Part shown: positions 49,044-59,937 of the stretch, in pieces
Layout: each line of letters begins with the position of its first letter
How positions within the stretch are numbered: the stretch's first letter is position 1
Source: Ptychodera flava
Taxonomy: Eukaryota; Hemichordata; Enteropneusta; Ptychoderidae
Direction of reading: 5' to 3'
Assembly: GCF_041260155.1 (NCBI RefSeq)
Contig: NC_091929.1
Location: forward strand, 25,172,080-25,236,079
DNA length: 64,000 bases
Program-made: the position numbers and the translations under genes
The notes under the pieces: generated by a model
Databases searched by the model: none
The model's input: only the letters and a program-made list of their open reading frames with translations
Told to the model about the DNA's origin: nothing

Positions 49044-50103
49044 ATGTCTGATCCAAGTGGCTTCGGTCTAGGTACAATTCGTATGCAAAATCTTGAGCTT
49101 GAAGATCTGAGTGATGTTAAAGTTAACAATAATACTAAGATGGCTGCTAATCATAATAAGGATTACGTCCTTCGTTACAAGGACCGCGAAAAATATTTCG
49201 TTTTAGCCAATGCCGCGGTGCCACCCTCCCACGAGCATGCTGTAGAATTTTCCGAACTTAAAGACATTGATGAAACTGTAATTGACGCCACAAAGGCTTC
49301 GAATGATCCTACTCCTTTTGCTCTGACATGGGATTCGGCTAGTCAGAAATTCATGCCTTATAATGTGCCGCGTAACATCTTAGATATATTGGATAGTGAA
49401 ATTGCAGGAGGTGTTGCTGAACCACCAGGAACTCCGAATGTGATTATTTTGATAGCAATGTAAACAAATATAAATTGTTAGATTTTCGTAGTTGGCTTAC
49501 TCCTACAATCCATACATTGCACTTCTTGGTATACCGATTCACCTTAAAATTAGTCCTCTTAATACAATAATGAAGGCAGATAATACACTAAGAAGGTGGA
49601 TAAACGAGGGGGAGAATTATTGCTCGTATACAGCTAGCGGAGTTCCAGTTAGATTATTTTGGGACACAACTTAAAGAAACTGGGTCTGAAAAGTGACGGT
49701 GATGAGGCAGCTGAATTAACTTTACAGACAGTAAATCAACAGATGACTGATAATATGAAATACTTCAACATGGTACAGTTCTCATTAGATGTGTAAAGTT
49801 AGCTACGGGAGACGAGTTTGACGATTTGGTTGGATATTATGCTATGAAAACAGATAACAGAACAACTTGTGATATTATCATAAGTATTGATAAAGATCGG
49901 GGAGGGGAAATGAGTATTGAATGTTTTGTGGTGGGAATAGAATAGAGAACGACTTAGGAACTACATTTGTACGTAGAGATAAAAGAGTGAACACTTTAGA
50001 TATCAGTACCATTCATCTGAAACGTCTCATTTTGTTTGAAGTAATGGTCTTCCGACATATTTTAAGTTCAGAGGAAATTACTAAAATTTTATCTATCGGG
50101 TGA
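49044..50103 (+). pseudogene. Polinton right-end gene, possible attachment protein with LamG-like tail
   Basis: The likely start is the Met at 49044 (MSDPSGFGLGTIRM), 13 bp after TATATAG. The first third contains LRYKDREKYFVLANA and ALTWDSASQKFMPYNVPRN. The last part, LILFEVMVFRHILSSEEITK, resembles the end of LamG/concanavalin-like lectin domains, where a strand and an acidic turn (LS-x-EEI) close the fold. By position and that resemblance it could encode a fibre or host-attachment protein. The evidence is thin. It is broken, two or three times. Confidence 0.4.
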
Positions 50104-50555
50104 ACAAGTTAACTAGAGTCGTTCAGAAAAAATTCCACAGAAAATGTTTCTGAAAACTGTAGAATGACAGACATTGAACATGACATCACAAGTTACTAAG
50201 CAACTGGAACGGTATTGCGAAATTCCCTACTGGAAAGTTCCTGCCTGAAAACGTCCCGATAGGGGTATTGCGCAACAGTGTTCTGGTAGGGGTATTGCGC
50301 AACATCCCTATGGTTCCGCTCGTTCCGACGACTCCAACATAGTGAAAAGGGAACAGCCAGCAGATAAAATTCACATCCAGAAACGAGACCCGCACCTTCG
50401 GAACTGTTCCGGTACGGGTTGAAGAGCAGACCGGCTCCGGTACGGCTCAGTCAGAATCTATCTAACAAATGAGAGAGAGAATAGAATGTCGTTCCGTTTT
50501 GCTCAGTGGGGGGTGAGTCATAGCTAGTGTATTGCGCAAGTTCCATTTGGAATGA
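50104..50555. repeat. Polinton right subterminal region with GTATTGCGCAA repeats
   Basis: No gene is visible. GTATTGCGCAA occurs three times (about 50267, 50293 and 50529), the first two inside the longer repeat AGGGGTATTGCGCAACA. Related GCGCAA sequence occurs inside both TIRs. These could be sites for the integrase or the replication machinery. Confidence 0.7.
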
Positions 50556-50758
50556 CTCAGCAGGGAATTTCCCTGCTTAGTTCAGGACAATGCACTGCTG
50601 CGCAAGCTGCAGCTGTGCGGTGCGTGAGTTCGTATATAGGTCAGGGTCATACTTTAGTTACAGGATGGTTAAATTTTCCTTTGCTCCCTTTAGATAAATG
50701 AATAAAATGGGTGTAAAAATTCTTATTAATCCCAGTTGACCACCTTTATTTTACTACT
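50556..50758 (-). repeat. Polinton right terminal inverted repeat
   Basis: About 203 bp, the inverted partner of 33632-33838. I count about two substitutions and six small indels between the arms. Confidence 0.95.
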
Positions 50759-50764
50759 CTGAGA
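50759..50764. repeat. Right target-site duplication CTGAGA
   Basis: It matches the six bases before the left TIR exactly. Confidence 0.95.
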
Positions 50765-51390
50765 CTCATAAAGGCCATATTTATGCGCTTATATGAAGTT
50801 TTCTGCAGTCGTCTGACTCAGTCCTTTACAAACCCTTTTAATTTGGTTTTTTTTTGTCATTGGAAGTCAACACAAAGGATCACGTGTCCCCCTGTTCAGC
50901 TGGGAAAAAAATTCCACCATGGTTTGATGAAGTGATAAACCTTGGAAAGATAAAGGAGTATGGACGTATAATGTAATCTGTAATTCTCGCATCACTTTTC
51001 GTTCAAAAGTATGCTAGCCCATCTGAAGAATTGATGTTAAAATAAAATCGTTTATCTCTTTCGTCACGTGACATAAAAGCTGTGGAAACCTCATAATAAA
51101 TGAAATAAAATGATAGTAGTCGGCAAGTGTAATAGTAAAAGGTAGCATGTCATTGCACTCGCACACATACCTAGGTAATTGTGCACCTTGTAGTAAAACA
51201 AACATTCTATAATGAAATTTTGTCCACCTAAATTATATAAGTAACGAGGAAAAGGAAAACGCTCTCTTACAGTTGTAAATTTTAAGCGTCTCTGAACGTT
51301 TTGACATTGGGAAAGCTTTTTACTTCTAAGGCAAAATAATTCAAAAAGAGAGCTTCAAAGCTACCATGTCAACATATTTCATTGGGAGAC

Positions 51391-51722
51391 TTAAAGGACA
51401 AAGTCGCCCATTTTTCATGAATTCTGTTTGATGCAATATACTTCCTATTCTGTTTGACACGTTGAAAGATACTGAATGAATGGATGACCATGCATATATT
51501 CAACCCGGTCTTAGACAAAGTAAATTAAACCATCGCGAAAATGAATTAATGGTCATGACCATTAATTCATTTTTGCGATGGTTTCATGTATCTTTTCGTA
51601 AACAGGAGCTGAATATCTGGATGGTCGCTAGTTCATTCAATATCTTTCGACTTGTTAAACAATATAAGTAGTATCTCCTTTCAAACGAAATTCATGAAAA
51701 ATGGGCGACTTTTTCCCTTTAA
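51391..51722. mobile_element. TTAA-flanked foldback MITE (piggyBac-like target)
   Basis: TTAA at 51391-51394 and 51719-51722 flanks inverted arms beginning AGGACAAAGTCGCCCATTTT on the left and AGGGAAAAAGTCGCCCATTT on the right. The arms pair along almost the whole element and meet in the centre at a perfect palindrome (AATTAATGGTCATGACCATT). The TTAA duplication is the hallmark of piggyBac-type transposases. No coding sequence is present; the open frame across it comes from the palindrome. Confidence 0.85.
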
Positions 51723-52498
51723 GTAACTGTGTACAGAAAGTCATGTCTCTATCTTCAATTACATCTCGGGATATCAGAATGAAAATGTGAAAATTATAGC
51801 AATAATACCCATCCGTTAACCAAAAATAACGTCATGAGTATACTAGTACTAAAAGAGTCTGAAGAGCTCAAAATATGCATCGTTAATAATAAAAACAAAA
51901 GAAATATCCCGTCTGTATAGTATAGTATAAGACCAAATACATAAATTGGAAAAATGACAACATATATTTAATAGCTCCAAGAACACTTCTTGTGACGCTT
52001 GAGGGCGTTTGTGAGCTGCACCAGTCACTTGGGGCTAGCAAGTAATTAGTGTACAGGCAGAGAACACCAAAGTGACTCAGACTAGTTTTCTATAATATGA
52101 TTGCCTTTTAATCTTGGTATATTTAATTTTAATTTTCTTCGATGTCCAATGTGTACAATTTAATTTTTAAAGGGTTTTTAGGCGGACGTTTTCCCATTAT
52201 CAAAACCAATAGCAGCAAACAAACAACGACAACAACTATAACAATAACAAAAACAACAATAATTTATATTTCTAGATATAACAGAATGAAATAGTATGAA
52301 GACTCATACCAGTGTGACGTCAGCGTACGTTTATCAGAAATTATCTTTTGAGGAGTCGTTATTGTGTTTACTTCCAATGTAAAAGTGTCAATTGACCTAA
52401 ACTTCAGCTTTGCGTTTAGGCCAATAACACCCAGGACGTTTACGACATGTTCGGGCCTTCAAACTTTATCAATTCTATATCGATCTACAACTTGTTGA

Positions 52499-52753
52499 GG
52501 CCCATTTTAAAGCCCTCGGTGTAAAAAAGTTTTCACCCTTTTAGTAAGATTTTATTTTTCTCCAGAGAGCTAAAACAAGGATAGCGGCCATTTTGATTTT
52601 CAAATATCTGTAAATCTTGGGTAATTTATTTTCTTAGCACCAAAATTTGCTCGGCGGACCCTATTTTATTGTAGATTTGAAAGAGAATGAATGAAAGTTT
52701 TAAAGAAAGTTCAAGCGAAAATGTATCATTAATTTCACTTTCGAGGGCGCATA
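52499..52753 (+). repeat. Dispersed ~260-bp repeat, forward copy
   Basis: It begins GGCCCATTTTAAAGC and ends near GGCGCATAC. It matches the reverse complement of 56478-56748, including GCGGCCATTTT in the middle. The divergence is considerable, so it is old. Confidence 0.7.
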
Positions 52754-53642
52754 CTACTTTAAATAACCGTAACCATACCTAAACATTATTGTTGACTAAG
52801 TAATACGTACATTTACATTACGTTGTACATTTGCTGTGTCATCTGACAAGTATCCCCGTGTCATACCGCCATTCGACGTGTCTGTGTATTGTATATGAGT
52901 ATGTACCAGGCCACGCTACATTTAATTAAAAGTGATTGTCTGTCAAATCATAGACCAGAGAGTGTTTTCGTCACCCGTCTTTCTTGATCAGGAAGTATCA
53001 TGAAGAAATGTACACATTCAGTTCTCACTTAAATTGTCCCTCGATGGTATCACCCTTTTGAGTCGTGGAATTTTAAGAATGTTGACATTTTGCCCCACCC
53101 CAGTCGACGGCTGTTCTACAAAATAAGACGTTGGTGACGTAGAAGTAAACGAAACAAAGCTGAATTAAATCAAAAGGGTTGTGTATTGATATTAGACAAT
53201 TTTGTAAAGAGCTGGCATTATTCAGAGTATTGGAGTACATTCCAAGGACTGCATTATAATTTATACTCTTTCTGAATTATTTTCAGGGCGTTATTCATTT
53301 CAGTATCAATCGATTTGATTGAGACTCGTGCAGATTCTTTCTATTATTGATTTTTTTCTGAACTCTTTACTGACATTGGTAATTCGCCAAACTTCTGTTG
53401 GCGATGTCGTAGAGTTGTCCTATTGTTGTTTGTCACACTACACAGAAGTTCCAGTTACGCCTTGATAGGTTGGGGCATGTTTGAAACGGCAAGAATGATT
53501 GGATAGAGCAGATTCAGTAAATTTTCGACGGAATTCGACTCATAGTACGGTAGCTGACCTCCTTTGGAAGACCTCACTGCCAAACCAGCTCTAAATCTAC
53601 GATGAGAAAACAGTCTGCCACGTCGAAGACGCAAACATAACA

Positions 53643-56600
53643 ATGCTGAATAATCAGAGTGCTGTGGCATTTGTATTTATTTTCATTTCAATGTGGACAA
53701 TAAGCTTATTTTATGCAGGTAAGTTTCATAAAGCAACGTCACAACAAAGCACGCTGATTATTTAGAACCAAAAGGGTGTGCCTATATCACTTAACACATA
53801 TTTCATTCAACATTTTCTTGTGTCCTATGTGCATGATTGTTATACCTGTAGTTATCTTTCCGCTGAATATTTGACTAGATAGTATTACGGAATTCGCTTT
53901 ACCAATTGGGACGGGATTGAAGGCACACCCATGGCAATTCTTTTCATATCTTTCAGGGGGAGAGAGTAAGACTGTAGTTTCAATATTGGACGAAAGGTCT
54001 GATCTCAGATGTCCAATCGACAGCAACGCGTACAACAACAGTATTGAAAGAAGGAACAATGGCATTCGATGGACCAAATACCGAAAGAAGCATTCATTGC
54101 AGAGTTGTACGAGGATGGAATAAGTCATATATAATCGACGGGAAATATTGCATTGAAGATTCAAGGTTAACCACTCTAGTTATACGAAATACTACTAAAC
54201 ATGACGCTGGTGAATATCTGTGTAGAGTGAGATACCACACGTCTTCGCCAAAACTAGGTCGTGTTACGCTTTATGTCTCTGGTGAGTAAAAGTAATTTGT
54301 CTGTCATAGTTGCGATAGTAAAATGAAATTTTGACAGGCCACAGCGAAAGGAAATCTTTTTGACACAATTAACAGACTACAGCATGTGATGTACATCTCA
54401 ATTTGTGCCAGTCAACATACAACAATGAACAAATTCGTAATTAAGAGTTAATTTATTACATTGAATTATTCTTTCTGACAAATGAATGTGGTAACTTGCT
54501 TTTAATATGACGTACGCATAACTTCATATAGTTGAGCTCCTAAGTTCGACTAAAGGCAATTTTTTTTTACATGAGAGCCCGTTCCGCGTCCATTCAATGA
54601 GATAAATTTGCGGAGATGCTGTGCATAGTCTTTAAACATTCTAAACTCAAATGTGTATTGATGCACAAATCTTCACGGTCAATGCCTCATTGCGAATGCC
54701 TAAAGACTCTATCTCCATAATACATATTCTCGAATCGACCATTATCATTTTATGCGTAAACTATGATCACATGGATCATGAAGTATTCCAACATGTGTAA
54801 ATGTCATTTTTTTCTTAATCTAGAACCCTTTAATATCGAGGTGGTTGTAGCGGGCAACAGGGACAGTACCGATATTCTTCCCACCATAAATAGAACTGTC
54901 GGTTCAACTTTAAGAGCCAATTGCAGCGCTATGTTTAGAACACCGTACGGAACTTTGAATCTCAAATGGTTTGTGAATGATACTGTTTTGAAGTGATCAG
55001 CACACTCGACAAAATTTTCTGAATGTTACACTAGGCAAGGGTTATACTGCCTTCTCGGAGTTCACATTAGGAAATATTAGTCGTACCGACACGGGCCTTC
55101 ATACCTGTCGCGCAGTTTACAAGGACAATTGGAAAAGCAAACGACAGAAGTCTTTCTACTTAAGGTTCGTCCAACAGGTAGGAATAACTGAGCTTGCCAT
55201 GTTAATGTTATAATGCATGCATCTACTCTCCGGACTCCGTTACGTGTCTCGATCATACTTAGCCCTTAAATATCTGCACATGCTATTGTAGCTTACTCTA
55301 ATAAGTCATTAATATTTTATCTTATCATATCTACAATGTCATGACTGCGGTTTAAATATTGATTATTTTAGAATTTTTGTGGAAATATTCTGACCAATAT
55401 TTAAGAGCCCTAGTTAACATTTGCCGAATGTAACTTAAAACTTTCATATTCATGGTAGTAAAATATTTTCCAATCCATTTTCAAAACGTTTTATTTCACA
55501 CAACATTTTTAATTTGAATATGTGGTTCTCAAAGATACTATAACTAAAATATGTCGATATGAGAAGTTACAAATTATATGAGCGGTTTCTATCTCTTGTT
55601 CAAAATATTATAATTAATCAAACCGCTCTTGCAATATTTATCACATTTTGTCCAAAGGTTTCTTAAGATAGTGAAATTCTAAAATGATCACAATAATCTG
55701 CATAAAACCTATCCATTTCTTCTCTAAAAACCGTTTATAATTGTCATTCTATCATGTTCCCTTACATGTTTGCGTGTAATACCAAGTACCAAAGGCGATG
55801 GTGTTCTGATGTAATACTCGATAAACATGCCGTTATCGAAATGAGTTGATGTAAAAGTTCTGCGGGCATTTACGATACATTATCAGGCTTTTAAAAGTTT
55901 CAACAAGAATATTTCTCGGCAAAAATATTGCCTCCTCAAAATCCTGTTGCGACAACAACAATATGAATCTTAATACTGTTCATACTCTTCAGTTCTTTTT
56001 TACAAATTGTATTTTGAAATGAATTTTTATTTTTATGTATTTTTATGTAAATTAATGTTAAGGAGTTGATGATGGCAATCTTGACGAAGAAGATGACGAC
56101 ACAGATAAAAGTAAGTTATTATTGCCAATTTGGTTACGTTTAACACGATTGGAACTAATATGGGATAATTGGATGGTGAAGTAATGTCGATTAAATCTAC
56201 AAATGCAATCTCATCTGCTTTTCTTTTTATATTATACACTTTCCTTTATGAGTAATTTGTAATATTGCAGTATTCAGGTAAAAAGGCACCTAGCACTTTT
56301 GAGATATTTGCAAAATATGAAAATCCAATTATCCCAAATAAGTTCCAATCGTGTTAAGTGGTCTCTATGACACCGAATATTAAACTTTAATATTTGGTGT
56401 CATAGAGACCACTTCTTAAAACCAAACAATTAACGGTACTAATACGGGAAGGTGCCATGTTTCACATTATTAGGAAGTATGCGCCTTGAAAGTAAAAGAT
56501 ATAAAGTGTTTCTTTAACTTTCCTAAATGAAACTTTCAAACAGAATCTTACCGCATCAACAATACGAATCGGGAGGAGGATTTCACCGTTCAAATTATAA

Positions 56601-58633
56601 AGTTTGGGACTAGCGAAAGAAATTACCAAACATTTTACGATATTGAAATTTAAAATGGCCGCCATCCCTGGGAAAAGTTAAATTTTGATCTTCGAAAACC
56701 TAAGACGGTGAAAGTTTGTTCTTTCTCCAAGAGCTTTAAAATGAGCCCCACCCAAGTGGTAGATAAGAAAAGAATTGCAGAAATTTGAGAGTCCGAATAT
56801 CTGCCCACGAGGCGCTTTCTACCTTAAGACCACACTTTGTATGTTCACTTACATATTTTTTCTGTTTATTGGCATAGTAGATTCTATTTTGATGAAAATG
56901 CAACTCAAAGTAACAATTATTTTGTAGCATGAACCCAAGTGTGCTCCAACGTCTTCCTAACGTGTCCTTGTAAAAACAACTTGAAAACACAGAGAAGCCG
57001 CTTGATCTTGCTCAGCAGGGTACGCAGAATCAATATATTAAACGATTCATAAGTAAACGGTCATTCAACACATAAGTTACAACTATGAATAAGTTCTTTT
57101 CCAACCAGCTGTCGGAAACCTCACGTTGCTATGTTAGCTATTCTTACTCCAGCTCAGTCTGGACTAAATCTAAAGCTGTTTCCGTAATGTACGTAATTCT
57201 TGATAATACCTTCATCGGAACGAAAAAATATCAACAATTAAAATTACCAAAGACTTTCAACTGAGACACAGCTCATTGGCATCAAAATTACTGAAACAAG
57301 GATACACAACAAAAAGACTCGTTAGGACTTTCAAAAAGTTCTACGGTCGATATGACGACAATGTGGCCAAATCTGACTCCTCAGTCACTCAAATGGTTAA
57401 CGACAGCATTCCCGGCTTTGACTTAATACAGTGATTCATATCCTGTATCTTTTCATACAATATTTAGATAATTTTTGGACCAATCCTGACGGGTGTAGCA
57501 TGCTAGCAGGGTACGCTTACCCATTCCGGACACCTGGTACCACCACTAACTATCAGTGGTTCAGGATGGTCCCACTTAAATTTGTAAATCACAAATGTCC
57601 CATGGACCTGGTAATGTATTACCTTGAATGGAAATGATTATTGGACCAGTTTAATGTCATATTAAGTATCTGTCAAACTAACTAAGCAATGTTGCAACCC
57701 TTATCCATAGGTTCAAATACAGAACTACAGTTGTTAATCGTCATGGTATGTGTAGCCACTGTATCAATAATACTGATTATCATAATTATTGCATTGAAGA
57801 GGAAATGTTTGACAAAAAAAGGTAACAAAACCAAGGTAAGATTCGTGCTAACGTACATTAAGCATTTTATGTAAAAAATAGTAAAATACATGCAATGTTT
57901 TTATGTTTGTACAACGTATGCTAATGTGATGTATCACTAGTATGAAAATTTGCATGGCAATTGACAGGGTGTTTTCCGTGAATATTATAAACTAGGACAG
58001 CAGCGTTAAAAAATTGCATGTAGTCAATTTACTTTTCAGGATTACAAATGGTCAGTGAATAGCTACTCCCCGATTATAATCTAACGCTATGCCATTCACT
58101 GACAATTACGTGCTCTACGTTCAATGATACTTTTCATGATAAAGCCAGCATATGCAATATCGCTTTCTTGAGTATGAGTTTTAAGATAATTTGCTAAGAA
58201 AACTGTGTATTTCCGATGCTCGACGGTAGTAATTATCCAAACAGGAGTTTGATAGCTGTGATAAGGTTTTGTTATGAATTATATATGCAGCAAATAGATT
58301 ATGTAAACAGAGAGATATCAGTCAGAAAGCATAAAGCATATGTTACCACTTACCCAGTGAAAATAATATAGTATACTTTATTATCAAACTGTTGTCTGTT
58401 GAGCTCTTGAATATTAATTTCTACTTCTTGCTATTCTTTAATAATTGTAGGATGCTGAACGCCAAGAAATGCTTCAAAAGCAAGAGGAACCAATTACAGG
58501 CGATAACAGTTTTGGTTACACAAGTTTCAAAATTATCAGTGTGCCTTTGGAATGCTTGCGGACTTTAAATATAGGTTGCTTGCAGTCAGATGCCTGTTAC
58601 AAATGTCAGCGCTTATTTGCAACATCCTACTGA
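53643..58633 (+). CDS. Two-Ig-domain transmembrane receptor gene, frame shifts in the Ig exons
   Basis: Exons with good splice sites are: 53643-53718 (start Met and signal peptide, AVAFVFIFISMWTISLFYA), 53957-54281 (V-like Ig: LRCPI, IRWTKY, then DAGEYLCRV), 54824-55177 (second Ig: LRANCSAMF, LNLKWFV, then RTDTGLHTC), 56063-56110 (acidic stalk, LDEEDDDTDK), 57711-57835 (membrane span, LLIVMVCVATVSIILIIIIIAL, then basic stop-transfer) and 58451-58633 (cytoplasmic tail with FGYTSF and a stop). Exon phases agree from end to end except within the Ig exons: the first is 325 bp where a multiple of three is needed, with the frame change near 54080-54120. The second has a stop near 54995 and later shifts that cancel in length. 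No kinase domain follows. It is either a recently dead gene or a live gene with consensus indel errors. It should be a cell-surface receptor; the ligand is unknown. Confidence 0.7.
56139..56414. repeat. Nested inverted repeats in the Ig-receptor intron
   Basis: Two foldbacks sit here. The outer arms (about 56139-56174 and 56321-56356) share TAACACGATTGGAAC and GGGATAATTGGAT in inverted order. Directly after, 56356-56414 forms a hairpin with a stem of about 27 bp (AAGTGGTCTCTATGACACC and its complement). Part of this sequence is also in the paralogous intron near 4.1 kb. Confidence 0.85.
56478..56748 (-). repeat. Dispersed ~270-bp repeat, reverse copy
   Basis: This is the inverted partner of 52499-52753. 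It lies in the intron before the transmembrane exon of the Ig-receptor gene. Confidence 0.7.
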
Positions 58634-58765
58634 CGAAGCACTAGAGGATTTCCCTACTACGAAAACAAATCATCAGAAAGGGCTTATGAGTATTTTAGTG
58701 TATCACCATTTCCTAATTCACAAACCTCGCATTGTCTTCATTTGCAAATTTATTCTTATTTTTTC

Positions 58766-59070
58766 AATATATTTCATAATGACTTGTCCGTCCTATCTCA
58801 ATTTATTTATGATAAAACAACTCAATGAAACTTGGCAAAATATGGCCTCGTACATAGTCCTAATATCAAGTCACGATCCTGGCTTAGCGACGTAAATCTC
58901 TCTTTGATTTTGTTCCTCAACATATTTCATAATGACTCGTCCGTCCTATTTGAGTTTTTTATTTATATAAAAACCACTCATAGAAACATGGCAAAATCTG
59001 CTCTCGTGCATTGGACAAATGTCCTGTCTTACTGCTGGCTCAGAGATGTGAATCTATCATTGATGCCCAG
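58766..59070 (+). repeat. Diverged tandem repeat, period about 150 bp
   Basis: Two units share CATATTTCATAATGACT(T/C)GTCCGTCCTAT, ACATGGCAAAAT-like sequence and TGGCT(C/T)AG(A/C)GA(C/T)GT. The second is more diverged towards its end. Confidence 0.7.
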
Positions 59071-59937
59071 GTACACCATTTCGAGGTGTGACTATCTACG
59101 ATTACTCGTTATCAACAAGGTAATTATTATGTAATACTAGGAAGTGCAATTACACCATATGATCGGTAGACTTTGGTACTTGTGAATTAAACAGACAATG
59201 TAAAATCTTCTTGTTGCCTGAAAATAACCTTATCATCGAAGCTGAAATTAAAAGTAAGTTAAGAAAACCATATTTGAACATTTGTGGTAAGCTTATTCAC
59301 ATTAACATAAACTGCTTGGACCAAAACATATTTAAATAAATTATTCTTTATCAGAATGTAAGTTACTGTAACATTTTACCAAGAAAACGTAATAAAGGGA
59401 ACATTGTGTGTAGAATACTGCTCGCGATCATTCAATTTTGACCCGATTTTGGTTGGCCTCGTTACTTTATGAAGGGCAGAGGTTATGTTTCCCAACACGA
59501 AAATTACTCACTTTACATACTCCAGGCCACATTTTCAAATCTAATGTCGTATTAAACTTAAAGATATACGTCCTCAACATTGGAAAAGCCTGTGACAACA
59601 TCTTAATATTTAAATTGCTCGCTCTGAGATTGCAGAGCAACCCTCCTATAAAGTGGAATTGCCAACGGCGAAATGATATCAACAAAAGATACGATGGACA
59701 TGACTCCTTAGCAACCGACGAACTTTTATTTGTACAGCGAGAAAGGTCGATTTCTGTCGATGTCGTTGCAAATTTTGGAATGATGCCAGGAAAATGGTCA
59801 TAACTAAGTATGCGTGTATGATAAACGGTTTATTACTCGAAGTTTGGTCGATATCGCGTCGTATTCTCGTAATATATGCCCGTATTTTGACTCGTTGCTA
59901 CCCAACTCGTCCAAACACGGATACATCACTCAAAAAT

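Larger units (their letters stand above)
33632..50758. mobile_element. Polinton (Maverick) element, 17.1 kb, nearly complete layout, broken
   Basis: The borders are exact: both ends start AGTAGTAAAATAAAGG when read inward, TIRs of about 205 bp match at roughly 96%, and CTGAGA is duplicated on both sides. Inside are genes for protein-primed family B DNA polymerase, chromodomain integrase, packaging ATPase, candidate major and minor capsid proteins, a P-loop/exonuclease fusion, and eight to nine smaller proteins, several of which I recognise as conserved in animal Polintons. I did not recognise an adenovirus-type maturation protease. Genes are packed on both strands with very short spacers. About half of the genes read whole; across the element I estimate about ten frame breaks. 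The TIR similarity and intact target duplication point to recent insertion. Because most TIR differences are single-base indels, part of the damage may be sequence error. I treat it as a fossil copy. Confidence 0.97.
50765..53642. other. No recognised gene; foldback and dispersed repeats
   Basis: No exon with known similarity is visible between the Polinton and the second Ig-receptor gene. The stretch holds the TTAA-flanked foldback element (51391-51722) and one copy of a dispersed repeat (52499-52753). The promoter of the downstream gene should lie near the right end. Confidence 0.5.

Noticed and set aside
59438-59803. Open frame of 121 codons
   Set aside because: No motif or family resemblance, and it lies in repeat-rich gene-free sequence.
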